64,000 nucleotides of DNA from Vallitalea okinawensis (GTDB taxonomy: Bacteria > Bacillota > Clostridia > Lachnospirales > PQDH01): positions 62,001 through 126,000 of the forward strand of contig NZ_PQDH01000004.1 in NCBI RefSeq assembly GCF_002964605.1, in the 5' to 3' direction. The notes beneath the pieces are model-generated. The model did no database searches and was not told where the DNA came from. It saw nothing but the letters and a program-made list of their open reading frames with translations. The position numbers were made by a program, and so were the translations under genes. Below, piece after piece: positions 8,083 to 16,467 of the stretch (positions are counted from its first letter, which is position 1; each line of letters starts with the position of its first letter).

Positions 8083-9273
8083 ATGACATATAAAGGAAGT
8101 ATTAAAAGAATTCTGTTTTATCAATTTATATCCATGATGATCTTTAATTTAGCTCATCCTGTGACACCAGCCCTTATAAAAGAGTTAAGTTATCCTGATT
8201 ATGCTTTTGGCATTCTATTTGCAACCATGTCTTTATTATCTTTTGTTACGGCTCCTTTATGGGGACAATTAGCTGATAAAATCGGGCATAAAAAAGTGTT
8301 ATTTATAGGCCCTTTCGGTAGTGCCTTAGGTCAATTAGGATTTGGTTTATCAACTCATTTAGGATTAACTATTTTTTTTAGAGCTTTTACAGGCGCGTTT
8401 TCTATGGCTACAGTATCTGTAAGTTTAGTATACCTAGCTGCTGTTTCCTCAGAAGAAGATAAAAAGAAGAATTTAGCTTATTCAGCAGCTCTTACAGGTA
8501 TTGGATCCATGTTAGGTTATTTATTGGGAGGGCTAATTGGTGAACAAAAGTATCAGTATACCTTCTTTGCTCAAGTTGGTTTATTACTATTATTGCCTAT
8601 ACTTGTTTTGTTCTGTATACAACAATTAAAAGATAATGAGCATACAAGTGCAGCTGCAGTATCCTTCAGAATTATTATAGACAAAGTTTCGCTATATATT
8701 GTGCAACCCATGGGGAAAGTTTTTATATATACCTTTTTATTAACCTTTGGCTATACACTTTATACCAATACCATACCTTATTATTTAGTGACAATCTGGA
8801 ATATGCCATCATCTTTTGTTGGGTATTTCATGACATTTTCAGGATTTCTCAATTTAATAGCCAACATGGTTTTATTACCTATGTTTTTAAAGAAATTCAG
8901 TCCTACGAAGATTCTATTTGTAGAGTCACTGATACTAAGTTTATCTCTGTTTTGTTTTGTTGGGTTTAAAGACATTCGGATTATTATACCAACACTAACC
9001 ATATACTTAACTTTCTTAGCTATGTATAAACCATTAAATCAGATGATTATATCAGTAAGTACCCGTAATGATCAAGGTGTTATTTTTGGAATCATGAATT
9101 CTTTTAATGCTTTAGGGATGATACTAGGCGGGTTGCTTTCAGGCTTTGCTTTTGAGCTAAGCTATAATCTGCCTTTTATATTAGCTGCTATCATCTTTGG
9201 TATAACAGGATGTCTTGTTTTTCTGTTTAAAAAAAGGGAGAAAATCCCTAAAAAATCCTGTCAACTTAGGTGA
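8083..9273 (+). CDS. MFS transporter (12-TM, drug or sugar efflux type)
   Basis: Secondary transporter of the major facilitator superfamily, 396 residues. It has about twelve hydrophobic segments and the loop 2-3 motif GQLADKIGHKKVLFIGP (residues ~64-80), typical of the DHA1 branch. A positively charged tail (FKKREKIPKK) ends the protein. It is separated by 175 bp from the sugar operon and followed closely by a LacI-type regulator, so it may be co-regulated. Substrate unknown; sugar efflux or drug export are both possible. Confidence 0.85.
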   Translation: MTYKGSIKRILFYQFISMMIFNLAHPVTPALIKELSYPDYAFGILFATMSLLSFVTAPLWGQLADKIGHKKVLFIGPFGSALGQLGFGLSTHLGLTIFFRAFTGAFSMATVSVSLVYLAAVSSEEDKKKNLAYSAALTGIGSMLGYLLGGLIGEQKYQYTFFAQVGLLLLLPILVLFCIQQLKDNEHTSAAAVSFRIIIDKVSLYIVQPMGKVFIYTFLLTFGYTLYTNTIPYYLVTIWNMPSSFVGYFMTFSGFLNLIANMVLLPMFLKKFSPTKILFVESLILSLSLFCFVGFKDIRIIIPTLTIYLTFLAMYKPLNQMIISVSTRNDQGVIFGIMNSFNALGMILGGLLSGFAFELSYNLPFILAAIIFGITGCLVFLFKKREKIPKKSCQLR

Positions 9274-9312
9274 ATTGACAATAAAAGAACCCCATGGTAT
9301 GATTGAGTTTAA

Positions 9313-10350
9313 ATGATGTTGTTGAAAGAGGAGGTGGCAGGGATAGCTGTTAAAATACAAGATGTTGCGAAGAAAGCAGGCGTATCCATATCAACTGTGT
9401 CACGAGTCCTTAACGGTTATAAACATGTTAGTGATGAGCTGAAGGATAAAGTAACAAAAGCCGTTGAAGAGTTAGAATATCGACCTAATCAAGTAGCTAG
9501 AAGTTTAGCTTCTCAAAGAACCAATCTTATTGGTATTATTGTTCCTGACTTAACCAATCATTACTATTCAAGAATGATCAGTAGCATTGAAGAATATGCA
9601 AGTGAGCGGAATTACAATATTGTCGTCTGTAACATTAAAGAGAATCTTGATAAAGAGGTTCGCTATTTGAATGTACTGAAAGAAATGTGGGCTGATGGCA
9701 TTATCCTCATGCATGAAAAGGTTGATGAACGTACTAAGGAAATGCTTAAGGCTTATAAAATTCCAGTTGTATTAGCTAGTGTTAAAATTGATGGACTCAA
9801 GGTACCATCAGTTAATATTGATGACTATCATGCAGCCTATGATGCAACTAATTATTTAATCCAAAAAGGGCATGAACGTATAGGAATCATAGCTGGTGAT
9901 ATGCAAGATATTACAGCTGGGCAACAAAGATATAGAGGTTTTATTGATGCATTGAAGGGTCATGGTATTAAGCAAAATCCATTATACATGCGAGAAGGAA
10001 AGTTTAAAATTGAGGACGGTTACCAAGCCATGGATGATATATTAGATAATAGTCAGGTAAAACCAACGGCGATTTTTGCTGTTAGTGATTCCATGGCTAT
10101 TGGAGCTATGAATTGCGCTATAGACAGAGGATATCAGGTTCCTGATGATATATCAATTATAGGTTTTGATAACATTGATTTAGCTGCTGCGGTACGTCCA
10201 AGACTCACAACAGTGAATCAACCAGCAGAAGAAATCGGGAGACAATCCATGAAAACCCTTATTGCATTAATCAATGGGAAAAATACAAAAAAAGATATTA
10301 TACTTGATCACTCCATTGTAGAAGGTAGTACCTGCAAGGAAGTGAAGTAA
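9313..10350 (+). CDS. LacI-family transcriptional regulator
   Basis: DNA-binding regulator with an N-terminal LacI helix-turn-helix (IQDVAKKAGVSISTVSRVLNGYKHVSDE) and a periplasmic-binding-protein-like effector domain containing LIGIIVPDLTNHYYSRM and SIIGFDNIDLAAAVRPRLTTV. It lies downstream of the GH4 operon and is the best local candidate for the four TGAAAACGCTTTCA-type sites at 1258-1438. The start is unclear: ATG 9313 has no ribosome binding site, while AGAGGAGG sits directly before GTG 9334. LacI proteins usually begin only a few residues before IQDVA, so a start near 9334-9343 is likely. Confidence 0.9.
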   Translation: MMLLKEEVAGIAVKIQDVAKKAGVSISTVSRVLNGYKHVSDELKDKVTKAVEELEYRPNQVARSLASQRTNLIGIIVPDLTNHYYSRMISSIEEYASERNYNIVVCNIKENLDKEVRYLNVLKEMWADGIILMHEKVDERTKEMLKAYKIPVVLASVKIDGLKVPSVNIDDYHAAYDATNYLIQKGHERIGIIAGDMQDITAGQQRYRGFIDALKGHGIKQNPLYMREGKFKIEDGYQAMDDILDNSQVKPTAIFAVSDSMAIGAMNCAIDRGYQVPDDISIIGFDNIDLAAAVRPRLTTVNQPAEEIGRQSMKTLIALINGKNTKKDIILDHSIVEGSTCKEVK

Positions 10351-10365
10351 GGACTATAGAGAGCC

Positions 10366-10408
10366 AAGCAGCTAAGGTAAAATATTCTACCATGCTGCTT
10401 TTACTTTA
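10366..10408 (+). terminator. Terminator after the LacI regulator
   Basis: AAGCAGC plus the inner GGTA pair with TACC plus GCTGCTT around an AAATATTC loop, then TTTACTTT. This separates the LacI gene from the M20 hydrolase. Confidence 0.75.
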
Positions 10409-10466
10409 TACATAATAATTTTCAAGCTACATGGAAGGAAAGGATCCATTGTTAGGAGGGAAAAGC

Positions 10467-11621
10467 GTGGATATTCGCCGCGAGATGGAAAAGCAAAGAA
10501 ATTATTTGATTAAGCATCGCCGATATTTTCATCGATATCCAGAATTAAGTCATGAAGAATATAAGACACAGTCTTATATAGAAGAAGAACTCAATGGATT
10601 AGGTATTCAATATAAGAAGGTAGCAGATACAGGTATCATTGCAACTTTAGGTGAGGGAAAGAGTGAAGATGCCATTGCTTTAAGAGCTGATATGGATGCA
10701 TTGCCTATTACAGAAGTTAATGAGGTCAGTTATGCGTCTTGTCATAAGGGGATTATGCATGCCTGTGGACATGATTGTCATCTTGCCATGCTTTTAGGGG
10801 CAGCAAAAGTATTAAAAGAACATGAAGAGTCCCTTAAAGGTGAAGTGAAATTAGTATTTCAGCCAGCAGAAGAAAAAATGGCTGGTGCCAAGGAACTCAT
10901 CAAAGATGAAGCTTATCATAATGTGTCGTGTATTCATGGGATTCATGTGTGGAGTGAACTGAATAAAGGTGAGATAGCTATTAAAGAAGGTCCTTTGATG
11001 GCGGCTGTGGATGCTTTCAAGATTACTATTAAAGGGTTAAGTGCTCATGGAGCAATGCCACAAAAAGGCGTAGATGCCATCCTAATAGCATCCCATATCG
11101 TGACGAATTTGCAATCTATTATTAGTCGTGAACTCAGTCCTCTTGATCCAGCAGTCATCACAGTAGGTAAAATAAATGGAGGAACAGGCATTAATATTAT
11201 AGCAGAGGAAGTCATTATAGAAGGGACGATACGTTATTTTAATCCTAATCTAAAGCATAAACTTAAAGAGTTAATGGATAGAAAGATAAAACATATTGCT
11301 GAGGGATATGGTGGTATAGGGCAACTTAATTATATAGAGGGATTACCTCCAGTTATCAATGATAAGGATGTAATACAGGTGTTAAAAACGTCAGTTGAAA
11401 AAATAGGGTGCAAAAGTATAGCGATTGAACCGGTAACAATTAGTGAAGATTTCTCAATCCTTATGGACAGTCGAAGAGGAGCTATGACCTTTATAGGAAT
11501 AGCTGATGAGAATAAGAAACCGCTTCTTCATACAAACAATTTTGACGTTGATGAAGATATTTTGATAGATGGTGCTGCGTTGCATGTTCAATTTATTATG
11601 GATTATATTTTTGATAAATAA
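10467..11621 (+). CDS. M20-family amidohydrolase (IAA-amino acid/N-acyl-amino acid hydrolase type)
   Basis: Metal-dependent deacylase of the M20D branch, which removes acyl groups from amino acids or short peptides. Seen in sequence: HRYPELSHEEY near the N-terminus, ALRADMDALPI, MHACGHDCHLAMLLGAA with metal-binding residues, FQPAEEKMAGAKELI with the catalytic Glu pair, and HLHTNNFDVDE-like LLHTNNFDVDED at the end. About 384 residues. GTG 10467 has AGGAGGG six bases upstream, so the longer form from 10431 is unlikely. It stands as a single gene between two terminators. The true substrate is not evident. Confidence 0.88.
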   Translation: MDIRREMEKQRNYLIKHRRYFHRYPELSHEEYKTQSYIEEELNGLGIQYKKVADTGIIATLGEGKSEDAIALRADMDALPITEVNEVSYASCHKGIMHACGHDCHLAMLLGAAKVLKEHEESLKGEVKLVFQPAEEKMAGAKELIKDEAYHNVSCIHGIHVWSELNKGEIAIKEGPLMAAVDAFKITIKGLSAHGAMPQKGVDAILIASHIVTNLQSIISRELSPLDPAVITVGKINGGTGINIIAEEVIIEGTIRYFNPNLKHKLKELMDRKIKHIAEGYGGIGQLNYIEGLPPVINDKDVIQVLKTSVEKIGCKSIAIEPVTISEDFSILMDSRRGAMTFIGIADENKKPLLHTNNFDVDEDILIDGAALHVQFIMDYIFDK

Positions 11622-11632
11622 GAAGTCTGAAA

Positions 11633-11664
11633 GAACTTACTCAAATTGAGTAGGTTTTTTATTT
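11633..11664 (+). terminator. Terminator after the M20 hydrolase
   Basis: CTTACTC and GAGTAGG form a short stem around AAATT (one wobble), followed by TTTTTTATTTT. Good rho-independent form. Confidence 0.75.
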
Positions 11665-11769
11665 TGATATATTACAAAAATGTTAACTAAATGAAACTCA
11701 TGTTTAATAATATGGTAATATATTTAATTGAATTATATATTGATGGCATGTATAATTAAGATATAAAGC

Positions 11770-11876
11770 AGTTTGTAGTGAATAATGTTTACTCTGTTAT
11801 AGTTAATAACTATGTAATATATTTAATTCCCCCCCATCTCTATATTACGAGGAGTAAACATTATTCACCACAGACT
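11770..11876 (+). other. Long inverted repeat in the leader of the CAP gene
   Basis: A 25-base arm at 11770-11794 (core GTGAATAATGTTTACTC) matches the arm at 11852-11876 (core GAGTAAACATTATTCAC) with two mismatches that remain G-T pairs as RNA. The 57-nt loop holds AGTTAATAACT and a run of seven C. The second arm ends 17 nt before the CAP start codon; the ribosome binding site GAAAGGGG lies just outside the stem. It could be a regulatory leader or a remnant of a small mobile element. Confidence 0.6.
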
Positions 11877-11893
11877 ACAGAAAGGGGCAATAG

Positions 11894-13300
11894 ATGATGT
11901 ATAAGAAAGTAGTATCGTTTTTAGTAGTAAGCGTGATGGCTTTGGGATTAATAGGTGAACCTATTCAATCAGAAGCTAAAGAGCTAAAGTTATATTCAGA
12001 TGGGAAGAAAGTCTGTTTCAGTGAAGATTTAGGTTTTCCCTTTATCGATAATAACGGAAGAACTCAAATTCCTTTTAGAGCTTTTTCCGAAGCTTTTGGT
12101 TCAGAAGTTACATGGGATGGTGATGCTAGAGTAGCTTATGCAGTTAAAGATAACATAACAATTGCTATTCCAGTTGGGAAAAATTATATTTCTAGAAATG
12201 GTCACAAAATTGATAGTGATACTGAAAATAGTATTATTAATGATCGTGTTCATGTACCATTACGTATAGTAATGGAATCCTTTAATTGTAATGTTGATTG
12301 GGATTCAAACAACTGGGCAATTTATGTTACTCAAGATGGGAGTGAGGTATCAAAACCATCAGAAGACCAGAAAGGAACAGATATAGAATGTGATTGGCAG
12401 CCAGCTCCAACAGAAGATAAAGAGCAACCAACTTCAACTGAAGGTGAAGAAGACACTGTACCAACAGAGAATAAAGAAGATGAAAAGGAACCAGTAGCAG
12501 TAAGTAAAGAAGCCTTGAGAGGCATTCATATAGGTGATGATGTAACCCAATTGGTGGATAATTTAGGACAACCTCATCGAACAGATGCAAGTGATTATGG
12601 TTTTAAGTGGTATATCTATAATAATGACTATAGTCATTATCTGCAAGTAGGGGTTAAGGATAATAAAGTTATTGCACTTTACACAAACGCTTCCTATTGG
12701 AAATTAGCTGATGGTGTAGAATATGGTGCATCTGCTCAGACAGTGAAGCAAAACCTTGGAGCTGAATATTATGGTTCACAGCTACAAGCAACGAGTAATA
12801 ATATTAATTATACATTCTTAGTAGATCAACTAGATGGTAATAAGGTTACATCCGTTCTTATAATGGACTCCAGTGTTACGAGTAGTCACTATTATGGAAA
12901 TGGTAGCGAAGAATTAAGAATAAGCTATGAAAAAGAGATATTTGATTTAACTAATGTAGAACGTGTTAATAAAGGGTTACAACCCTATACGTGGGAAGAT
13001 GATGTAACTGTAATAGCTCGTGAACATAGTAAAGATATGAGTGATAATAGCTACTTTAGTCACACGAATTTACAAGGACAAGCACCATGGGATAGAGCAA
13101 AACAGGCGGGGATAAACTATTCTTATTATGGTGAAAACATAGCTATGGGGCAAAAAAATGCTATATATGTAATCAATGGGTGGATGAATTCATCAGGACA
13201 CCGAAAGAGCATACTCAGTTCAGACTACACTGGATTAGGTGTTGGTGTTTGGTTTGCTAATGATGATCAACCCTATTATACACAAAATTTTATCAAGTAA
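11894..13300 (+). CDS. Secreted CAP/SCP-domain protein with copper-amine-oxidase-like N-terminal domain
   Basis: Exported cell-surface protein of 468 residues. A signal peptide ends near residue 30. A copper-amine-oxidase-like domain covers about 30-150 (ITPFRAFSEAFG-like IPFRAFSEAFGSEVTWDGDARV and VPLRIVMESFNCNVDWD), typical of Clostridia surface proteins and not itself an oxidase. An acidic Glu/Pro/Thr linker follows (~152-205), then a CAP-associated domain (GIHIGDDVTQLVDNLGQPHR, ~210-330). The C-terminus is a CAP domain (~345-468) with REHSKDMSDNSYFSH, GENIA and SGHRKSIL. The biochemical role of bacterial CAP domains is mostly unknown. Single gene with a long inverted-repeat leader and its own terminator. 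Confidence 0.88.
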   Translation: MMYKKVVSFLVVSVMALGLIGEPIQSEAKELKLYSDGKKVCFSEDLGFPFIDNNGRTQIPFRAFSEAFGSEVTWDGDARVAYAVKDNITIAIPVGKNYISRNGHKIDSDTENSIINDRVHVPLRIVMESFNCNVDWDSNNWAIYVTQDGSEVSKPSEDQKGTDIECDWQPAPTEDKEQPTSTEGEEDTVPTENKEDEKEPVAVSKEALRGIHIGDDVTQLVDNLGQPHRTDASDYGFKWYIYNNDYSHYLQVGVKDNKVIALYTNASYWKLADGVEYGASAQTVKQNLGAEYYGSQLQATSNNINYTFLVDQLDGNKVTSVLIMDSSVTSSHYYGNGSEELRISYEKEIFDLTNVERVNKGLQPYTWEDDVTVIAREHSKDMSDNSYFSHTNLQGQAPWDRAKQAGINYSYYGENIAMGQKNAIYVINGWMNSSGHRKSILSSDYTGLGVGVWFANDDQPYYTQNFIK

Positions 13301-13308
13301 ATTCTAAA

Positions 13309-13330
13309 GGGGCATGACGCCCCTTTTTTT
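13309..13330 (+). terminator. Terminator between convergent CAP and TRAP genes
   Basis: GGGGC and GCCCC pair around ATGAC, followed by seven T on the plus strand. The T-run touches the stop codon of the minus-strand TRAP permease gene, so both transcripts end here. Confidence 0.85.
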
Positions 13331-14621
13331 ACATAAAGAAGTTTGGAATGGCAAGGGTTATCTGTGGAATAAAAGTAATCAGCATTAAATAGGCGAATAG
13401 CAAGAGGTAAAATGGAAGGAGGGATTTTGCAATTTGCTCGATTTTAGCACCGCCAATGGAACAACCGACAAAGAGGGTGGAACCTACTGGAGGAGTAATC
13501 AGACCTATACCTAGATTAAGCATCATTACAATACCAAATTGGATAGGGTCCATACCTACAGCCGTTACTACAGGTAGAAGTATAGGTGTTGCTATCATAA
13601 TAAGAGGTGCCATATCCATAATCATACCTAGTAATAATAATACAACATTAACAATCAATAAGATGACTAGCTTGCTACTAGATATACCAATCAGTGTTTG
13701 GGTAATTAAGGTTGGTATCTTCAGGTATGCCATCATCCAACCAAAGGCACTTGAAGTTGCAATGATTGCCATGATAATAGCTAGTGTCTTAATGGAATTT
13801 CTTAGAATAACATACATATGTTTGAAAGGTATGTCTTTGTATACGAAAAAAGTAATAATAAAAGCATAAACAGCCGCGATAGCAGCAGACTCAGTGGCAG
13901 TAAATATACCTGATAAAACACCACCAACGATGATAATTGCCGTAAATAAACCGAGAAGACTTTCACTAATTATCTTCTTTGCATCACTAAAACTTATTTT
14001 TTCACCTTTTGGATAATGACGTTTTACAGCAATGGCATATGAAAGGATCATTAAAGATACACCTAGTAAAATTCCAGGTATCATACCACCTAAAAACAGT
14101 TTTCCAACTGAAATTCCTCCTGCTGCCATAGAATAGATGATCATATTGTGGCTTGGTGGAATGATCACACCTTGAGTAGAAGATGTGATAGTAACGTTGA
14201 TGGAATAATCCTTATCATAACCTTCTTTTTCCATCATCGGAATCATAATAGAGCCTATGGAAGATGTATCAGCTACTGATGAGCCAGATATACCTCCAAA
14301 GAACATACTGGCTAATATATTAACCATAGCTAAACCACCTCGCACTCGTCCAATCAAAACATTGGAAAAGTCGATAAGTCGTTTTGATATACCACCTTCG
14401 CTCATGATTTCACCAGCTAATATGAAGAAAGGAATTGCCATAAGTGAAAATGAGTTGATTCCTTTTACCATTTGTTGGGCAACAATCAGCAAAGGAATAT
14501 CCAAATACCAGGTGGTGAAAAGGGTCGATAAACCTAGAGCAAAGGCAATAGGTACCCGCATAATAAGCATTAAAAAGAAACTACCTAGAAGAATAAGCAT
14601 TGCTATTGTATTGGTATCCAT
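13329..14621 (-). CDS. TRAP transporter large permease (DctM type)
   Basis: Twelve-helix membrane subunit of a tripartite ATP-independent transporter, driving sodium-coupled uptake of organic acids or sugar acids. 430 residues, almost entirely hydrophobic, with family segments FFLMLIMRVPIAFALGLS, FFGGISGSSVADTSSIG and GLITPPVGSTLFVGCSIG. It is the last gene of a minus-strand operon: binding protein, small permease, large permease. The substrate class cannot be read from this subunit. Confidence 0.93.
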   Translation of the reverse strand: MDTNTIAMLILLGSFFLMLIMRVPIAFALGLSTLFTTWYLDIPLLIVAQQMVKGINSFSLMAIPFFILAGEIMSEGGISKRLIDFSNVLIGRVRGGLAMVNILASMFFGGISGSSVADTSSIGSIMIPMMEKEGYDKDYSINVTITSSTQGVIIPPSHNMIIYSMAAGGISVGKLFLGGMIPGILLGVSLMILSYAIAVKRHYPKGEKISFSDAKKIISESLLGLFTAIIIVGGVLSGIFTATESAAIAAVYAFIITFFVYKDIPFKHMYVILRNSIKTLAIIMAIIATSSAFGWMMAYLKIPTLITQTLIGISSSKLVILLIVNVVLLLLGMIMDMAPLIMIATPILLPVVTAVGMDPIQFGIVMMLNLGIGLITPPVGSTLFVGCSIGGAKIEQIAKSLLPFYLLLFAYLMLITFIPQITLAIPNFFM

Positions 14622-14633
14622 AAGTCACCTCTT

Positions 14634-15098
14634 TCATTCTTTAGTCCCGTGGATTAATTTATAGATAATAAAGCAGATAATGAGAAGGCCACAGAAAGGG
14701 ACTAGTGCATATAGTGTAGCTGCTGGCCAACCTGTAGCTGGTAATTTTGAACTCATTGTTTTTTCAACTAATTCATAACCGTAAATGAGTAAGCTAGCTC
14801 CAAATAATGCCACTAATAGATCATCTACTATAAAGAGTACCTTCTGAATTTGATGAGGCAAGATAGAAGCGAAAAATTCAATACCAATATGGACACCTTT
14901 GATGACGCCTAAAGCGATACCAAGAAAGCCCATCCATACCATTAAGAGTAAAGAGACTTCTTCAGACCAACTAGGTGTATAATTTAAAAAGTAACGACAG
15001 AAGACTTGGTAAGAAATAATAATGGTCATTATTGCAAGAAAGAACATTGCGATATTTTCGAATATTGCCTCAATAATATGAACTATTTTTTTTACCAT
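14634..15098 (-). CDS. TRAP transporter small permease (DctQ type)
   Basis: Four-helix membrane subunit of 154 residues. It has the family features SYQVFCRYFLNYTPSWSEEVSLLLMVWMGFLG and a following KGVHIGIEFF segment. It partners the large permease encoded 12 bp downstream. Its start lies 123 bp after the binding-protein gene, with a strong stem-loop in that gap. Confidence 0.92.
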   Translation of the reverse strand: MVKKIVHIIEAIFENIAMFFLAIMTIIISYQVFCRYFLNYTPSWSEEVSLLLMVWMGFLGIALGVIKGVHIGIEFFASILPHQIQKVLFIVDDLLVALFGASLLIYGYELVEKTMSSKLPATGWPAATLYALVPFCGLLIICFIIYKLIHGTKE

Positions 15099-15136
15099 AT
15101 TGTCCTCCTTTCATAAAAGATGTATAGTTTAATGAA

Positions 15137-15172
15137 GCCTAGAAAAGTGTCTTGTTGCTTACTTTTCTAGGC
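15137..15172 (-). other. Perfect stem-loop between TRAP binding protein and permease genes
   Basis: GCCTAGAAAAGT and ACTTTTCTAGGC form a perfect 12-bp stem with a 12-nt loop. On the minus strand it follows the binding-protein stop codon and precedes dctQ. It lacks a U-run on that strand and may protect the upstream mRNA from decay. Confidence 0.65.
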
Positions 15173-15221
15173 GGTATTTTGTCACCAATCGTTGAGTAAG
15201 TAAGTTTGAGGTTGTGACTAA

Positions 15222-16295
15222 TTATTTTGTATTAAGAATATCTTCGATAACTTGCGTATAATCACCTGCAAATTCATCATAGAGAGGTTTAACAGCTTCT
15301 TGGAATTCAGCCTTACTTGCTGCTTCTAAACGAGTAATTGTACATCCTGCTTCAACTACGGTCTTTTCTGATTCAACCTCGAATTCAGCCCATTTTTCTC
15401 TTTCTAATTCGGCAGCCGCTTGACCAGCTTCATGTAAGATAGCTTTATCTTCATCAGATAACTTATCATAAGTAATTTTACTGATCATAACCAGTTCAGG
15501 TACACGGGTATGTTCATCAACAACGTAGAATGGTGCAACTTCATAATGACTTGTTGTTAGGTAGCTTGGCCAGTTGTTTTCAGCACCATCGATAACACCA
15601 GTTTGTAAAGCACTATAAACTTCCGAGAAGGCCATTGGAGTTGGTGAAGCACCAAGAGCTTCAACTAATCCCATCATTAATGAACTTTTCTGAACACGTA
15701 TCTTTAAACCTTCTAAATCAGCAACACTTTCAATTTCGCCTTTAGAATTATAAAAACATCTTGAACCTGAGTCATACCAGCCGAGACCAACAAAGCCAGT
15801 ATCAGCTAAGTCTTCAAGCATCATATCACCAATCTCACCATCTAATACGTTAAACATATGTTCTTTATCACGATATAAGTATGGCAGCATCAAAACATTA
15901 AACATATCGTTAAATTCTGTTAATGGTGATATACTGGTACGCGTTAAATCAATAGCACCAAATTGTACTTGTTCAATAACTGTTTTTTCATCACCTAATT
16001 GACCACCACCATAGATTTCTACTTTAATACGACCATTAGTTTTCTCTTCTACAAGTCTTTTGAACTCGTAATTACCATCCATAGTTGGATAACCTTCATT
16101 GTGAACATCGGCTAATCGAAGAATGATTTCTTCTTTAGGTTCTTCTTTTTTCGCCTTAGGTTCTTCTTTCTTTTCTTCTGTGGCCTTAGGCTGAGAGTCG
16201 CCATCAGTAGATTGTGTTTCATTACTTGAACAACCCACAAGTACCAAAGATAAGAACAAACTCAATGCAAGTAATAATGCTACAATTCTTTTCAT
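15222..16295 (-). CDS. TRAP transporter solute-binding lipoprotein (DctP type)
   Basis: Captures the substrate outside the membrane. The signal sequence MKRIVALLLALSLFLSLVLVGC ends in lipobox LVGC, then a Glu/Lys-rich linker (KKEEPKAKKEEPKEE). The DctP fold follows: RLADVHNEGYPT, FGAIDLTRTSISPL, GLKIRVQKSSLMMGLVEALGASPTPMAFSEVYSALQTGVIDGAENNW. The Arg in LKIRVQ is the family's usual carboxylate-binding residue, so an organic-acid substrate such as a sugar acid is likely. 357 residues. Likely controlled by the YesMN pair transcribed just upstream on the same strand. Confidence 0.93.
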   Translation of the reverse strand: MKRIVALLLALSLFLSLVLVGCSSNETQSTDGDSQPKATEEKKEEPKAKKEEPKEEIILRLADVHNEGYPTMDGNYEFKRLVEEKTNGRIKVEIYGGGQLGDEKTVIEQVQFGAIDLTRTSISPLTEFNDMFNVLMLPYLYRDKEHMFNVLDGEIGDMMLEDLADTGFVGLGWYDSGSRCFYNSKGEIESVADLEGLKIRVQKSSLMMGLVEALGASPTPMAFSEVYSALQTGVIDGAENNWPSYLTTSHYEVAPFYVVDEHTRVPELVMISKITYDKLSDEDKAILHEAGQAAAELEREKWAEFEVESEKTVVEAGCTITRLEAASKAEFQEAVKPLYDEFAGDYTQVIEDILNTK

Positions 16296-16467
16296 AACTC
16301 TATCCCCTTTTTAGTTAGTTTTCAGAAGCAATGCTCCTATTAGTTGAAGCTAATAATCACTTTAACTAATATTATCTTATCTTATTCACTGTTTTTGTGA
16401 CTATGGATAAACTTGTTTTTATCTTACATTTCTTGTTATGATTTTAATTCATAAAGACATATTGGGT

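Noticed and set aside
13456-14664. Plus-strand open frames of 137 and 135 codons
   Set aside because: They lie antisense inside the TRAP permease genes, which have clear family motifs; these are shadow frames.
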